This document shows positions 12,719 through 24,544 of a stretch of 64,000 nucleotides of DNA, piece after piece. The position numbers were made by a program, and so were the translations under genes. Position 1 is the first letter of the stretch; each line of letters begins with the position of its first letter. The notes under the pieces are model-generated. The model saw only the letters and a program-made list of their open reading frames with translations, did not search any database and was not told the origin of the DNA. The DNA is from Pezicula radicicola (taxonomy: Eukaryota; Ascomycota; Leotiomycetes; Helotiales; Dermateaceae): contig PDUO01000036.1 in assembly GCA_003008705.1 (NCBI GenBank), positions 319,968-383,967 of the forward strand, given 5' to 3'.

Positions 12719-15410
12719 ATGGCTCAAAACCACCCTGATGCCGGTATGTATCGACTCTTGTTGGTAAGCTATTCTCGTCTAATTGTTGTGAAGTGCAATC
12801 AAAACTAGCAGAGCCCGCCGGTTCGACCAAGAGTTCAGATGTTTCAATCATCAACCTGGAAAGCCCGACTTCACCTTAAATACCGAGTGATAGCATCGTG
12901 CAAATACCCCAGCCCACGGAGCACACTAAGCTTCAGCCTTCAGCAGATCTTCCCTCAAATGAGCGCCCGATGAAAGGTAATCTTAGACCAAAAAGTGCCA
13001 GTGTAAGTATCTGTGATGCTGAAAAACGCGAGACTGTAGTGATTCTGGTACTTTTCCCGTATGCATTAAGAGATAGTTTTAAATTTCTGGGTTTATCATT
13101 AAATTAGACCGCGTATATAAGCTGCTACGAGGAAATTACTCGACAACAAAATATTAACAAATTCATCAATAAGATTTATGAAGAAAGTCGAAATATAGAT
13201 GAACGGGTTACCAATCTCACGAATACTAGCAAGAAGAGTGGCAATGATGGGACTCAGCAACATCAACAAAGCAATGCAGGTGCTGGGGATCAAGAAGGAT
13301 TTATTAGCAACGATGTCAGATCAGAGGGCAGAGAAGACACGGGTGCAATTGAGCCAGAATTATTAAGTAGGTCACCTATATGAACTATGTCGTTAATTTT
13401 GAGACTTATCGAGTTTCGATAGTATCGGTAGTGGTAGTGAAGAGAATGTTGAGCAACAGCCATCTTTCACCGATAGTCACGTAGAAGAAATAATATCTGA
13501 CTCGGATTCCTCAATATCCAGGCAATACTCACGAGATATCATAGATCCCGAGCAATCAGGTAAAAGCGATGAAAAAGAGGACGCAGCGGATGAGGAAATC
13601 AGGCTCTAGATCACGAGTTATCTGACCCATGACCCTCCACTCCATCCAAGACGGTAGAGTCCTGAACTCAATCGTCATTAGGAACAACGTATTGACAGTT
13701 TCAACACGCTTGACCAATCATATTACCATATTCTCTTGAGGACATATGATAGAGACGTAGACCAAGTCGTCTCCCGGTGGTTTACAAGACAGCTCTTACA
13801 GAAGACCAAGAACCAAAAGCTAAGTGGAAGTGGAAATAAAGAGCTACCTGAACGCCACAACATTCTAATGGCAGACCAACTTTGGCTCTGGTACATTCCT
13901 GCTCGGAATAAGTCAGAGACAGATATTGTCATAACCAGCTTTCCATCTCCAGAAGGAGTTTGAATTAGAGGGTCAAGAGCAGTTGATGATTTGCAAGTGA
14001 CTGTACCGAGGAGCCCGAATCTATATCCACGAGAGATGATCGACGGTGGGAAGAAACTTATACCTCGAATTTTGACCACATGTAGTAGAACATTGGACCG
14101 GCATCAGAACATTAAGACCGTCGAGTTTTTGTAGATGTTCCAGAACACAATCGGGGATGCAGTAAGCCATTCATTTTTTAGACGACAGCCTTCTTAGGAG
14201 ATGTCAAGCCACCAGCATGCTAATTTCAAGTAGGAAAAGGAGACAAAATTGTTTGGCAACTTCTGTACCATTACGAAGAGCTTATACAGCCTTCACGAGC
14301 AGCATTCCGAATATCAAAAAACGCGCAGCGAATTGCTCAAGGATCTCCTGAACATCTACGCAGACTCTAACTTGTTGAAAGAAATCAAGGATATTCTAGA
14401 CGAGATCAAAATGATTAAAGCAATCCTTACGGACCAGCTGAGCGTCTTGAACTCTCCATGCCTCGAAGCAAAGAAGCTTATCTTTGATGAGGCCAGAACA
14501 CATAAGCCGTAACTTTGACCTTATGGAAACGCATGCAAGAGATGTGGGAAAGGGGGTTACTAGGTTTAAATATTGAGGTTGGATAGTTACTAACTGTCCC
14601 CAGTTGGATCATCTTTTGGAACTTAAGCAAATGCAGACTAATCTTTGGGAGGCTCGTTCGTCAAGAGAAAGGGCTGAGGAAATGGCAAAGCAGGGGAATG
14701 TATAATCTCCCCCCTTCAGTATTTATGTAGGATGCTAATATCTAATAGACTCTTATGCTCTTCGCCGTCGTGGCAATTATCTTCGTAAGTCTGTTAATAA
14801 TTAGTTGGCAATTGAAGATCACTGACAATATCAGCTTCTACTATCTTTCATGGCATCATTTTTCGCCCTTGGAGTTGATGAATTTCCTAGTGATAACCAA
14901 GGGAACCCAGCGTGGCCATTGTTGTATGTATGTGCTTTACTGTGTAAGTAGGAATTTCAGTTCATACTTCATAACGCGTCTAATTACCTTACAGTCGGTG
15001 GCCACGAGAATCTAAGCTCGTTAGTAGCGGACCGTAAACGCCGGATTGAAAAGCATTGGATAGACGGAGTACTGTATAGTGGAAGATTCTAAATATCTTC
15101 CTTGACGAAGATCTGGACCACGATGGCGAGGACAAGAAAAGAGAGAAGTTTGATGAGAAACCATATCTTGACTCTAGCCGGAACACAGATCCTGAAAAGC
15201 TTGATAATCAGGTGAAAAGAGAGAAGAATAAGAGAAAGGGAGCAAGGTTTGACCCAATTCTGGCTAACTTTGAGGAATAACACTTGTCTGAAGTTGGTAT
15301 TTGAAGATATTTTCCTGCTCCAACGAAAGCAAGGTGGAGACATGGCCGCATTGGAGAAAGAGTGATTTGTAAACGGGAAAGTTCAGACAAGGACTGGGAA
15401 CTAAAATAGT
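12719..15410 (+). pseudogene. Decayed CorA-like Mg2+ transporter-domain protein gene
   Basis: Exon fragments on the plus strand spell out a fungal CorA-like protein. An Asp/Ser-rich N-terminus starts with the ATG at 12719. Around 13,740-13,960 comes the cytosolic segment with RHNILMADQLWLWYI and DIVITSFP. Around 14,300-14,450 is the helix with LLKEIKDILDEIKMIKAILT, then about 14,610-14,700 LLELKQMQTNLWEARSSRE, then the first membrane helix LMLFAVVAIIF interrupted by an intron and continued by LLSFMASFFALGV (14,755-14,890). Consistent GT-AG introns remain, but the frame is broken by in-frame stops at 12877-12879 (TAA), 13961-13963 (TGA) and 14132-14134 (TAG) and by several stops between 13,606 and 13,740. 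All are explained by C-to-T changes. Members of this family are inner-membrane or plasma-membrane ion channels, often with ankyrin repeats; this copy is almost certainly non-functional. Confidence 0.75.
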
Positions 15411-15949
15411 TGTCCTTTGGGAGAATTTGATGATGACAATTTGGAAGATATGGGACCTTGGTTTCTGGAGTTATATGGGCGTGGGAATTAGGGGAGTGTG
15501 TTTTTTTTTAATACTAACAATGGTTGATCTTCTTCTCCTCTCTTCAATTTTTCGTCCAGAAAGGCGTATCATGTGACTTATATTAATATTTCCATTGTTG
15601 AAATATTTGTGATAACTGGATAGGATTTGTGATGTTTTCTTCGCTATACAACAAAGTGTTAATAACCTATTAGAAAAGGGATTCGAACTTGGAAATGGTG
15701 AAGTATATATCACGTGGCGTTGTTGCCCCTTCTGCTGTGTGCTGCTGTGCCGTAGAACAGTACAAGGAGCCTACCCCATACTCAGAAATACATAACATAA
15801 CGCTCACTATATCTTTTAGCCCACAACCTCAATCATCCGAAGTACTCACACACACTCCAAGCAAGACAAACCTTAAAACCTACTCGACTATTGATCAAAC
15901 GGCTTATTTTCTCCTATTGATCCATTCAACCCTTGAAAGTCATACCATC

Positions 15950-16568
15950 ATGACCACAAAGGAAGCGGCACCAACACATCCCACAGCAGACTCACCGCCA
16001 ACAGAAGTCCGTTCATTCTTCACAAGGGTACTCATTGAAAACCACGGGATCCCATCCGAAGACGCAACAAGTCATACATCCAAATGGAAATACGGTCGAG
16101 GATCCGAAATGGCGTACTATGATATAGATACCTACCGCGAAATCTTCGGCTTCGAGTTAGGAACTTTGCTTTTCGGGTATGCGAGGAAGGAAATTCGGAA
16201 CAGAGGGACCTTGGGTCCATCAGGGGGAAGACGAGTTAATCCTGCGAGGAAGAAAGAGGATCTTTTTGGGTGTGAGCCTGGTTGTAAGTTATTTTTCAGC
16301 TGACTTATTGTTGTTTTACTGTTATTTCTTTTAAGTGATCACCGGATTTGAGAGCCAAAAAGTTTAAAATGAGTCAATTTGCTGATCGTTTGTGTGTCGA
16401 CGTATAGTGAGTATATTATATATATTACTTGGTGCTGCTGTAGGATTAGGTATCTTGGCTTTCAAGGAGAAGGATGGGAATCATGATGCTGCTGTGGGTA
16501 TGATGATTTGTAGTGTAGTCTCTGCTTGTGGTTTCTTCATGGGTTATGTACTATTTTATTTTCCGTAG
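15950..16568 (+). CDS. Small membrane protein of unknown function (164 aa)
   Basis: Exons 15950-16283 and 16408-16568 (intron 16284-16407, GTAAGT...ATAG) join in frame to 164 codons plus stop. The N-terminal about 110 residues are polar (begins MTTKEAAPTHP, with SKWKYGRGSEMAYYDIDTYRE). The C-terminal 55 residues form two hydrophobic helices (SILYILLGAAVGLGILAF and VGMMICSVVSACGFFMGYVL) separated by a short charged loop KEKDGNHD. An upstream in-frame extension exists from 15689, but the ATG at 15950 follows a leader-like AC-rich stretch and is preferred. I do not recognise the family; a small two-pass membrane protein is the only safe statement. Confidence 0.6.
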
Positions 16569-17410
16569 TAGTCATAAAAACGGTATTCGCAAAAGAAGTA
16601 TCCCTCCTGTCATTAGATATAAACAGGAAGAGACAGTCTACCTTATTTTCAGTCCAATTACATTATTGTTCTGGTTTGAGTTCGAATAGCGTATGAATAG
16701 TGAAATCTTTCATTTTAGCAGAAATATTGGAGATTCATTTAAAGGATTACTAATTAGTACTTTCCTCCAACTGTCTTGTAAAAAGCCTGAAGTATTAGTT
16801 AACTGGTCTCTCACTGACGTCCTGCAACTACAGTCATCTACCATGTCGGAAAAACCTGAAACCTACACCAAACTCCTAAAACACTTCCCTTTTGAAATGA
16901 ACCCTCACATTTTTGAAAGGAAGCTTTCACTTCCAGGCATCAAGAACAATGTATTATTTAAACGGGGCTTTGGCCATCTCTCTTCCCTTTTCTTGGATAG
17001 CTTTACTTGCGACATAGCACAAGTAATGGGGATTTTGCAGATTGATTATAGCATAGCTTGATGGTACAAAAAGTGTGGCCGATGAGCAAGTCATCTTCAA
17101 ATTGCAGTCGTATTATATTTTCATAAGAATTCAGTGGAGTTTGGGAAGTGTAGACATATGCGTTGATCAATATTCAGGATACGAGCTTGTAATCTATGTA
17201 CGAAAAGCTATTTACAATAAGTATGTACAACTATAAACCGAAACCGTGGAAAATACATCTCTACGGTTCTAAGACCAAAGAACACGAGGTTAGCGGCCGA
17301 GAATGTATGTCTAGATAACTTGAGCATGGACAAAGCCACATGAATTACTACTGAGGGAATAGAACCGGACCGCCAGCTACCAAAGGTTGCACATATCGGC
17401 GATCATTTAC
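16569..17410. other. Intergenic region
   Basis: Contains an open frame of 122 codons (16693-17061, plus strand) with no recognisable domain. I treat it as uncertain and see no promoter or splice support. The rest is the 3' flank of the pectin lyase gene. Confidence 0.4.
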
Positions 17411-18827
17411 TTAAGCGATGATACCAACACCGGCCCCAGCCTTAATGGTACCAGCGTTAGCGACAGCAGCGGTGGCAATGCTCTTTCCAGCAAAGTTGGA
17501 GAAGAACGACGTAACGGATCCAACCAAAGTTCCAGAAGAACCGAAAGCGTTAAGCTGACAGACGTGTCCAAGATAGGAAGAGCAAGCTTTGTTTGTGTTG
17601 GTGTCTGGGGAAGCGAAGACTTGGCCGGGAGTGGAGGTAGAGAGGAGAGGAGTAACAACGTTTTGGAAGACGTTACCCTCAATGACTGCATTTGCACCGG
17701 TCTCCAAGTCAAAGGCGTGACCAGAAACGGCATACCAGTAGTTATTGACAGCGTGAAGGAGAGTGTTTCCTCCAACCTTGGGGCCACGGCCGGAGGTGTG
17801 GTGAATGTAGTTGCCCTTCAAGGTGACGAGATCGGCTGATCCGAGCAAGTAGATGGTCCAGTAGTGGTGACCGTCACAAGTGGCTGACCAGCTGGTGGAG
17901 CCATCGAATTCGCTGTTGGAGATGGTAACACGATTGGAGGCGTTGGTGCCCAAGACGATGAATTGACGGCCAATGAGAGAGATCTAGATGGTCAATATGA
18001 GAACTTCCAGGTCAGAAATTGGAAGCTTACCTTGACGTGGTCAATCCAAATGAGATCAGATCCGGCGATGGTGATCTGTTCAAGATAGGGAGTCAGTATG
18101 TTTCAATGTAGCTTGTTTTCGGAGCAAAGCGGCGTAAAAAAAAGTCAGTGTTTCAGTGGGCGCGAGAGAGTAAATTGAGCACCCAATGGCAAAGGCACTT
18201 AGAACTGGCGGTGAGAAGACAAAAAAGAAACGAATACGTACAGCATCTCCTCCCCAGATGTATTGTGGGTTTAACTCTGTGATATGAATGTTCTGGATAA
18301 TGACGTTCTTGGCTCCGTTGGCCATTCTCAGACCCTTTCCACGAATAACACCCTTGGTTCCAATACCGATGATTGACTTGTTGGATCCGACGTTGATTGG
18401 GGTGACGCCAGCAGCATCATAAGTAACTTTGATAGTGTATGAGCCACTTCCAGCGTTTCCGTTAGTGCACCATGAAGCCTTGTTAATTGCATCTTGTCCG
18501 GCGCTTCCGCATGTGTTCGATGCTGGGCGGCAGCCTGAAATGATTAGTGTTTCCTCGTTTTCTCTGCGAAGGGTAGAACTCACCATCCTCGGTGATTGTT
18601 CCCTCGCTTCCTATAAAGTTGAACTCTTTGTCAAGAACAATCACACGAGCAACACTATCGGTAAGCCAGCTTTTCAACTGAGCTATATCCGAGGGATACG
18701 CAGGAGTAGCAGTTCCACCGCCAGTGGTCCCAGTGGCAAAACCGGTAGGAGTGCCAACCACTCCAACGGCAACGGCCTTGGACGCCACAGCCAAAAGACC
18801 GAAAAACAAAGTCTTTGTAGAAACCAT
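17411..18827 (-). CDS. Secreted pectin lyase (polysaccharide lyase family 1)
   Basis: Exons 18584-18827, 18242-18534, 18031-18075 and 17411-17983 (minus strand) join to 384 codons. The N-terminus is a signal peptide ([20 protein letters not shown]). Conserved PL1 pectin-lyase segments follow: [47 protein letters not shown], then IGRQFIVLG, whose Arg corresponds by family knowledge to the catalytic arginine, and [16 protein letters not shown]. The IWGGDA and [11 protein letters not shown] segments fit pectin lyase (EC 4.2.2.10, beta-elimination of methyl-esterified pectin) rather than calcium-dependent pectate lyase. Length is normal for the family, and Cys residues suit a secreted, disulphide-bonded beta-helix. 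It would act outside the cell on plant cell walls, suggesting a plant-associated or saprotrophic fungus. The 166-base intron at 18076-18241 is the longest in this gene. Confidence is high. Confidence 0.93.
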
Positions 18828-21800
18828 AGCGAATGTATAAGTGAATATGAACAACGAATGTATGAGCGAATATGAACAAAGAACGAAGGTGATGATGCTC
18901 AGGACGTTGAGGATATTCTTTGAAGATTTACTTCTCAACTCACCTTTATACACCATTGAAAAAAGAGCCAAGCATGAATCTATTCATCTTCACCTCTTGA
19001 TTCAAAGGAAAATTCATCTCCGTATACCAAGATCTTTAGAATGCACCAAGACTCTAGTAGAAATCCTGAACTTGGCATAACAGCGGTACGAGGGCTAGTA
19101 AGGCGAATGTAACCTCCAAATGACATGTCGAAAATACAATGATCTCCACCAGCGAGGCTTGCAAACTGCACCCGGGGCTGCCATGCTGTAAATTACCAGG
19201 GTTAGGATCGCAGGCGCCTTTGGATCTTTTAGCAAGGGTCCAATTGATGCTTAACGCAACCCACCCAAGGTAGATATCCCCCGTACTTTGCTAAGTATAC
19301 CTCCTTAGTCTCCTTACTCTAGTGACCGTAACTTACAGTACCACTGTAAAGCTGAAGAACTACAACACAGCTCCTCCAATGAACGATAATAACTTTGCAT
19401 ACTAATGTACAAGGACTGTGTAGTAATCAAGTCTAATACTCCATGTTTGCAATTGATACCTATGGAAAAACTTCAATTCGATTCAGCACTCTCATTGTAG
19501 ACAAATGCACTCCTAGAAATTAATTCCAGCCTCGTATGGAATTCAGAAACCAGGAGACGAGGGAACTCCCACGGCGGTACTTCCGCACGAAGGCATTTCT
19601 CCAGAAGCTACACAGGTGCTAGTGGTGGAGTACTATATACGAAAAGCTTGGCTCGGTAAAGGTTGGTTGGTTGTATTGAAAGTTAAATTAGACGACCCGT
19701 ATAACACTTTACGGCAGTATTCTGAACCGGATCTGGCTGAGTCGGCGATCATTAGGTTGTGCCCGATGCGGAAGGCTAGTGTGGGAAAGTTTGGGTCATT
19801 GATAGGTTCGCATTCAAGTGGCTGTAGGCAGTATGGTGGCTGAAACACGGCTGTAAACGGCCACTTCCGCCTCATTACTCGAGTATCATATCGACCCCAC
19901 GTGGGTCAACATCTTGTTCTCCCAACATTAAAAAATAGCTCTTCTTAAGGGCAATACGGAAAAGAAGGGTTTGCATCCTTCAGAAGAATAGTAATAGACG
20001 CAGTTATGGTTTGGATTGTGGCAAATGTATCAGTAGCGCGCATATCCACCCTCTATTAAAAATTTTAAGCGACCGGCACAGCCTGATCGTATCTCGGTGG
20101 TTCTACTATGATAAATTATACCCTAAATTTCTCGTTACAAGTTTCTTTTACGTCAAGTAGCTAAGTTCTAGAAAAAGCCCTCTTTTTTTATCGAAGCTTG
20201 GTGAAGTTAACCGGCAACGTCTCGTACAGCGAGTCCAAGGACAAAACCAGCCCACTACCGACATATACCAAGACTTCCAGATTGCCCTTATTTGGATCCC
20301 TACTCTTCTTAATATCAATATATAGTCCCAATATATAAAGACGCTAGTCACTTGCAAAGTGGCCTTCTATTAACTTTAACTATACTTGGCTATTCTGTTG
20401 TATTACAGCAGAGCAAGCTAAAAACGAACTCTATGCCGCCAATTTTATGAAGCAGCGAGCATTACTCGTAGTGTTGTCCCGAAGTTCATCAATGGTTGCA
20501 ATAATCCTTTCGCATTTCGCCCAATATTATGTCTTGTGGCTACAAGCGGCCTATGCTAGACTCATATTAATAAACGGCAGCGGAGAAAAATGCAATGTAA
20601 AAATAAGTATCTGAGACGAATGAAAGTCAAGCGTAACTTACTCAAGGACAATGTGGTCTTTCGACTATGCAAAGATCAATCGTAAATGGTGGAAGAATCC
20701 TTTCAGAAAGTAGCCTTTATTGACTTCGAAAGATTATTAGAGTGAATAGAGCCAAATTTAGACCAAGGTTCCCGTACATACACGAGAAAGATTTGACTGT
20801 ATTGGCAAGAATGTAACAGCGCTATATTTATCACCAGTTCGGCCCTTTTCTTTTCCCCTTTTTTCCTTTCTTCTTTTTAAGATCATTGAGTGACTACGTA
20901 ATACGTTTTAAGCAAATGGTAGTTTATTGTAACGAGGTAAGGTAAGTAGAAGCAGAGCAGCAAGGGAAGCCTCCAATCGCTCCCGTAACCTCTCACATAA
21001 AGAAGTACAAGTAGTTTATCAGGTGATTAAATCACAATTTCTCTTCATTTGAATCAGCAATCTCTAACTTCATTTTTAAGCAGGTCTGGAAGCTGTCTGG
21101 TGAGCTTTTAACAAGATAGAGGACCTTGTAATTACGAATTTGCATTTAAGCAAAAGTTGAGCTTGCACGGATTACTGTGTGTGGTTACGTAGTCTTGATC
21201 ACATGTTAGGAAGTGAAGGCTTCGACTTCATGTTTAATAAGGCAGCAAGGCTGGCACTATTATTAAGCACCCTACCTTGAACTTCTAGAACAAAAGCAAT
21301 AAGATCGAACCATATATGTTTGTCCACACCATTCCTCTATTACGCCTTTCTAAGCGCTAAAATGCCATTAGGATACCCATTCGCTAGGCTGATGGCAGTC
21401 ATGGGTTCGTCGACAGAGCACTTCCCCAACATAAGTTGACGATTACAATTGGTGGGCGAACTTATATTAGATATTTGATGTCCAATAATTTAGTTTATAA
21501 TTATACAGTAAAGTCATCTGAATCAACTTGAGGATCTCAATAGCCTCGGAGTCACTACAAAAAGTAAATTCCTTTTAGAAATTAGAAGTATAGTACTCTC
21601 TAGTCCACGGAGCTGAAAACAGAGAGTGGTCTACAAGATATAGATTATACAAACACCAAGCTTTAAATCTACTATTCTATAGATCCGAATCTAATTGCGA
21701 CAAATACTACACTGCATAGAAAGTCTCAGCCTACATAAATCATTTCAGCGAGGATATTCAGGCTTCGGCAGCGACCGCACTTAGTTCATTGCGTAGCTAC

Positions 21801-22290
21801 CGCTAGAATACGGGGTAGAAAGCTTGTCGAAAGTTTGTTGAAAGTTTGTTGAAAGCTTATCTTCCATTGTCTTGAATTCCCATTAGCCCTACTATCTTAC
21901 CCCATGGCTAGCCGAGCTGAAATGAAAGCGCACTCGCGAGCCATGTGCCAGAAACTTAAAACGTATTTGGGGATTAAAGACGATATAAACTACTCACATG
22001 ATGTTCTCTTTCCCTCTAGATACATTCAGTGTACCATCGTGAGGTTGCATTCACTTTTTCAAGCTGAGCAGTAAACATTTCATCACACCACAAGGGGCAT
22101 CTTGTCGCTACCCCCAAGAACCAACCATTGAACAACTTGTGAATTTGCTTACTTTGATTGCATCGATATCAGTATAAATCATCATGGAAACCCATTCTAT
22201 GAATTACATCTTCACCTCTCACTTCACTTTGTCTATCTAAATAGAACCATAGAACACTTCCAGCAGGCGAATACCACCACCAATCTCAAA
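18828..22290. other. Gene-poor region upstream of pectin lyase
   Basis: The first few hundred bases form the pectin lyase promoter. Beyond, no convincing gene was seen. A 56-codon frame starts at ATG 21904 and ends at TAA 22072-22074, with unrecognised sequence. Composition is mixed, with scattered AT-rich stretches. Confidence 0.5.
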
Positions 22291-22801
22291 ATGGATCAAG
22301 AGGCAACAAAACCGACTCTTCACAGAAAGATGCGTTTCTATAGGCTTTCTTTCTACCAAAAGTGCGGGAGTGGAGTCTCAAAATCCTGAGACTTCTAAAT
22401 ACTGTAAACTTGAAATGACTCCTGCCTTCTTTGCTACCCGAAGACTGACCATTTCTGATCGTGATGCTTTCCATGGTGGGAAAATAAACCACTAACAAAG
22501 ATCCAAACTTCCATGACTAATGGTCTATACAGTTTTGAGAATTTTGCGAAACTTTCATATTTTTATTCTTTGCATTCGGCGGAGTTATGGTCGGAAAAAG
22601 TGCTCTAGGTGGTGATCCTTCAACCTCGGACGAATTTCTCGTCTTTGCCCTCTACGTAGCAACCTGCCTTGGTATAAGTCTCGCTGTAAATGTGTGGGTT
22701 TTCTACCGAGTAACTGGTGGCTTATTTAATCCTGCTGTAAGTATATCCGTCAAAACTTTCCCTTCCTCCTTGAAAATAACGGCAAAACTTATCAATACGA
22801 A

Positions 22802-22809
22802 CTACTATG
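22802..22809. repeat. Target-site duplication, left copy
   Basis: CTACTATG directly precedes the left terminal repeat; the right copy CTACTATA is at 23459-23466. Confidence 0.75.
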
Positions 22810-23458
22810 CAACGTTGACGATAGTTTATAGGAAGCCAGATAAGTCAGAAAAGTCGGCTTTTCAAACCACCTAATTAGTAGACTAGACTAGCGTTTTAAA
22901 ACTAAGAAGCCACTATTATAATAGCTTTTCTAGCCTAGTATATTATTATTTTAGGTTATAATTTTAGTTATTATATCCTTATTTAACAACCACATTTTAA
23001 CTTATAAATAGTTTTAAAATTTAGATTATATTTAAATATATTGTATATCTAAATTTAAGAATTTATAATAGAGTAGTTATAAAGCTATAAAGTTTTATAG
23101 TACCTAGTTAGTTATACTCCCTATACCCCCCACCCCCCCTTTTTTTTTATATAACTAATGAATTTAATTTACAGCCTAACTTATATAGTATAAATATACA
23201 ATTATATTAAAACAATCTCCTAAGTTTTAACTATAATATAAGCCTATTTAAGAGTTCTAATTCGACTTATAGCTTTTTTACTATATCCTTATAAAGATTA
23301 CCTCTTTTCTATATATTAAATTTATAACTAATTTATATTTCTATTTGCTATAACACTTTCTAATAGTATTTAAATTTAAATATTTAGTACCTCTTTATTT
23401 AGTTTTTAAAGTAGCTTTTCTAGTAAAAATACAAGAAACCGGACTATCGTCAACGTTG
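22810..23458. mobile_element. 649-bp hAT-like non-autonomous inverted-repeat element (MITE) in aquaporin intron
   Basis: A 16-bp perfect terminal inverted repeat bounds the element: CAACGTTGACGATAGT at 22810-22825 and its reverse complement at 23443-23458. The flanks are CTACTATG (22802-22809) and CTACTATA (23459-23466), an 8-base direct duplication with one G/A difference. The interior is extremely AT-rich and has no open frame, as expected for a RIP-degraded non-autonomous element. The 8-bp duplication and CA...TG termini fit the hAT superfamily; this is inference, since no transposase is present. Confidence 0.8.
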
Positions 23459-23466
23459 CTACTATA
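23459..23466. repeat. Target-site duplication, right copy
   Basis: CTACTATA directly follows the right terminal repeat and abuts the point where aquaporin coding sequence resumes. Confidence 0.75.
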
Positions 23467-24544
23467 TAACATTTGCCTTCGTTCTCGCCGGCCTAATGAC
23501 ACCATCAAAAGGAGCCCTGTTATTCATAAGTCAACTCTTCGCGGGAATGTCAGCAGCAGCAGTCATCGATGCACTCATACCCGGTACATTGAATGTCGCC
23601 AATGGCCTAGGACCAAACGTAAACGTCGCCCAAGGGCTATTCATTGAGATGTTCCTCACAGCAGAATTAATCCTTACAATATTTAGCTCGCAGCTGAGAA
23701 ACATCGCGCTACATTCATGACACCGATTGGAATTGGTATGGCTGTATTTATCGGTCATTGTGTTGGAATCTATATTACTGGGGCGGGATTGAATCCTGCA
23801 CGATCTTTAGACCCTGCTGTTGTGGAAAAGTCACTTCTAGGCTATTTCTGCATTTACTGTGAGTTACTTTATTTTGGGGTTCTTGAGATCTGTCTTTGGC
23901 TAATGTATGTTTGCTAGGGGTTGGTCCTGGTCTTGGTGCCATGTTGGCGGCAGGGTTCTACAAATTTCTTGTTGCTCTTGACTATGTCAAAGGAAATCCG
24001 AGGCAGGACAGCGACGAAAGCCTACCAAAAGAGTCAGAAGTATAGTCTTATACACTTGTGGGAAGATTCTCGTTGGAGTGCCTGGCTTCTTTGTGAAGCT
24101 GGAGAGAAGTTGAAGTTAATGGAGATTGTTCAAGACGTCTGGAGGAGATTTTATATCAGTTTACAAAGCTACTTAATCGAGGGTTATACCAACAGTGAAA
24201 GTGAAAACAGTTTTGTACTAGTGATTTTGTAGTCCCCTTGACTCATAAGGTAACTTGCGAATTCATAATTTTAAGTGCTATTACATAGAGACGAAGCCTG
24301 ATTCTCACTGCTTTTGTTTAAATAAACCACTTGATTTGAGGAACACACTTGACTTGAGAGACATTCGGCACTATTAGCCGAAGGGATTCACAAAGTTAAG
24401 CAATTTATGAGCTCATCGGCACACTCCAAATCTTTGACTTGTGGCACATGTGAACATATTCTTTTCAGATTAAATAATTCAATTCCAATATCATAAATCA
24501 ATATGAGCACCAGCCCATATTTCCCATTCCATTCCAATTCAGAC

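Larger units (their letters stand above)
22291..24045 (+). pseudogene. Disrupted aquaporin (MIP family water/glycerol channel) gene
   Basis: Plus-strand pieces encode a major intrinsic protein. The N-terminus starts at ATG 22291 (MDQEATKPTLH). The first helix FIFLFFAFGGVM is at about 22,550-22,590, the first selectivity loop GGLFNPAV ends at 22736, and an intron donor GTAAGT follows at 22737. Coding resumes at about 23,466 with TFAFVLAGLMTPSKGALLF and continues through VAQGLFIEMFLTAELILTIF. After a frame change come [10 protein letters not shown] and [19 protein letters not shown], then the second NPA loop [13 protein letters not shown] and, after an intron, WVGPGLGAMLAAGFYKFLVA to TAG 24043-24045. 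Damage seen: in-frame TGA at 22536-22538 where a Gly codon is expected, a 649-bp inverted-repeat insertion inside the intron (22810-23458) with no AG immediately before the resumed coding sequence, and a one-base loss near 23,685 where ATGCTC is expected. Both NPA motifs remain readable, so the decay is recent. Function is presumably lost. Confidence 0.85.

Noticed and set aside
15661..15700. tRNA-like T-arm text (GTTCGAATCCC on the minus strand)
   Set aside because: No complementary T-stem, anticodon arm or acceptor stem could be paired around it.
16693..17061. 122-codon plus-strand frame next to pectin lyase
   Set aside because: No recognisable domain and no promoter signals; kept only as a note in the intergenic entry.
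17407..17839. 126- and 150-codon frames overlapping the pectin lyase gene
   Set aside because: Shadows of the well-supported pectin lyase exon in other frames.
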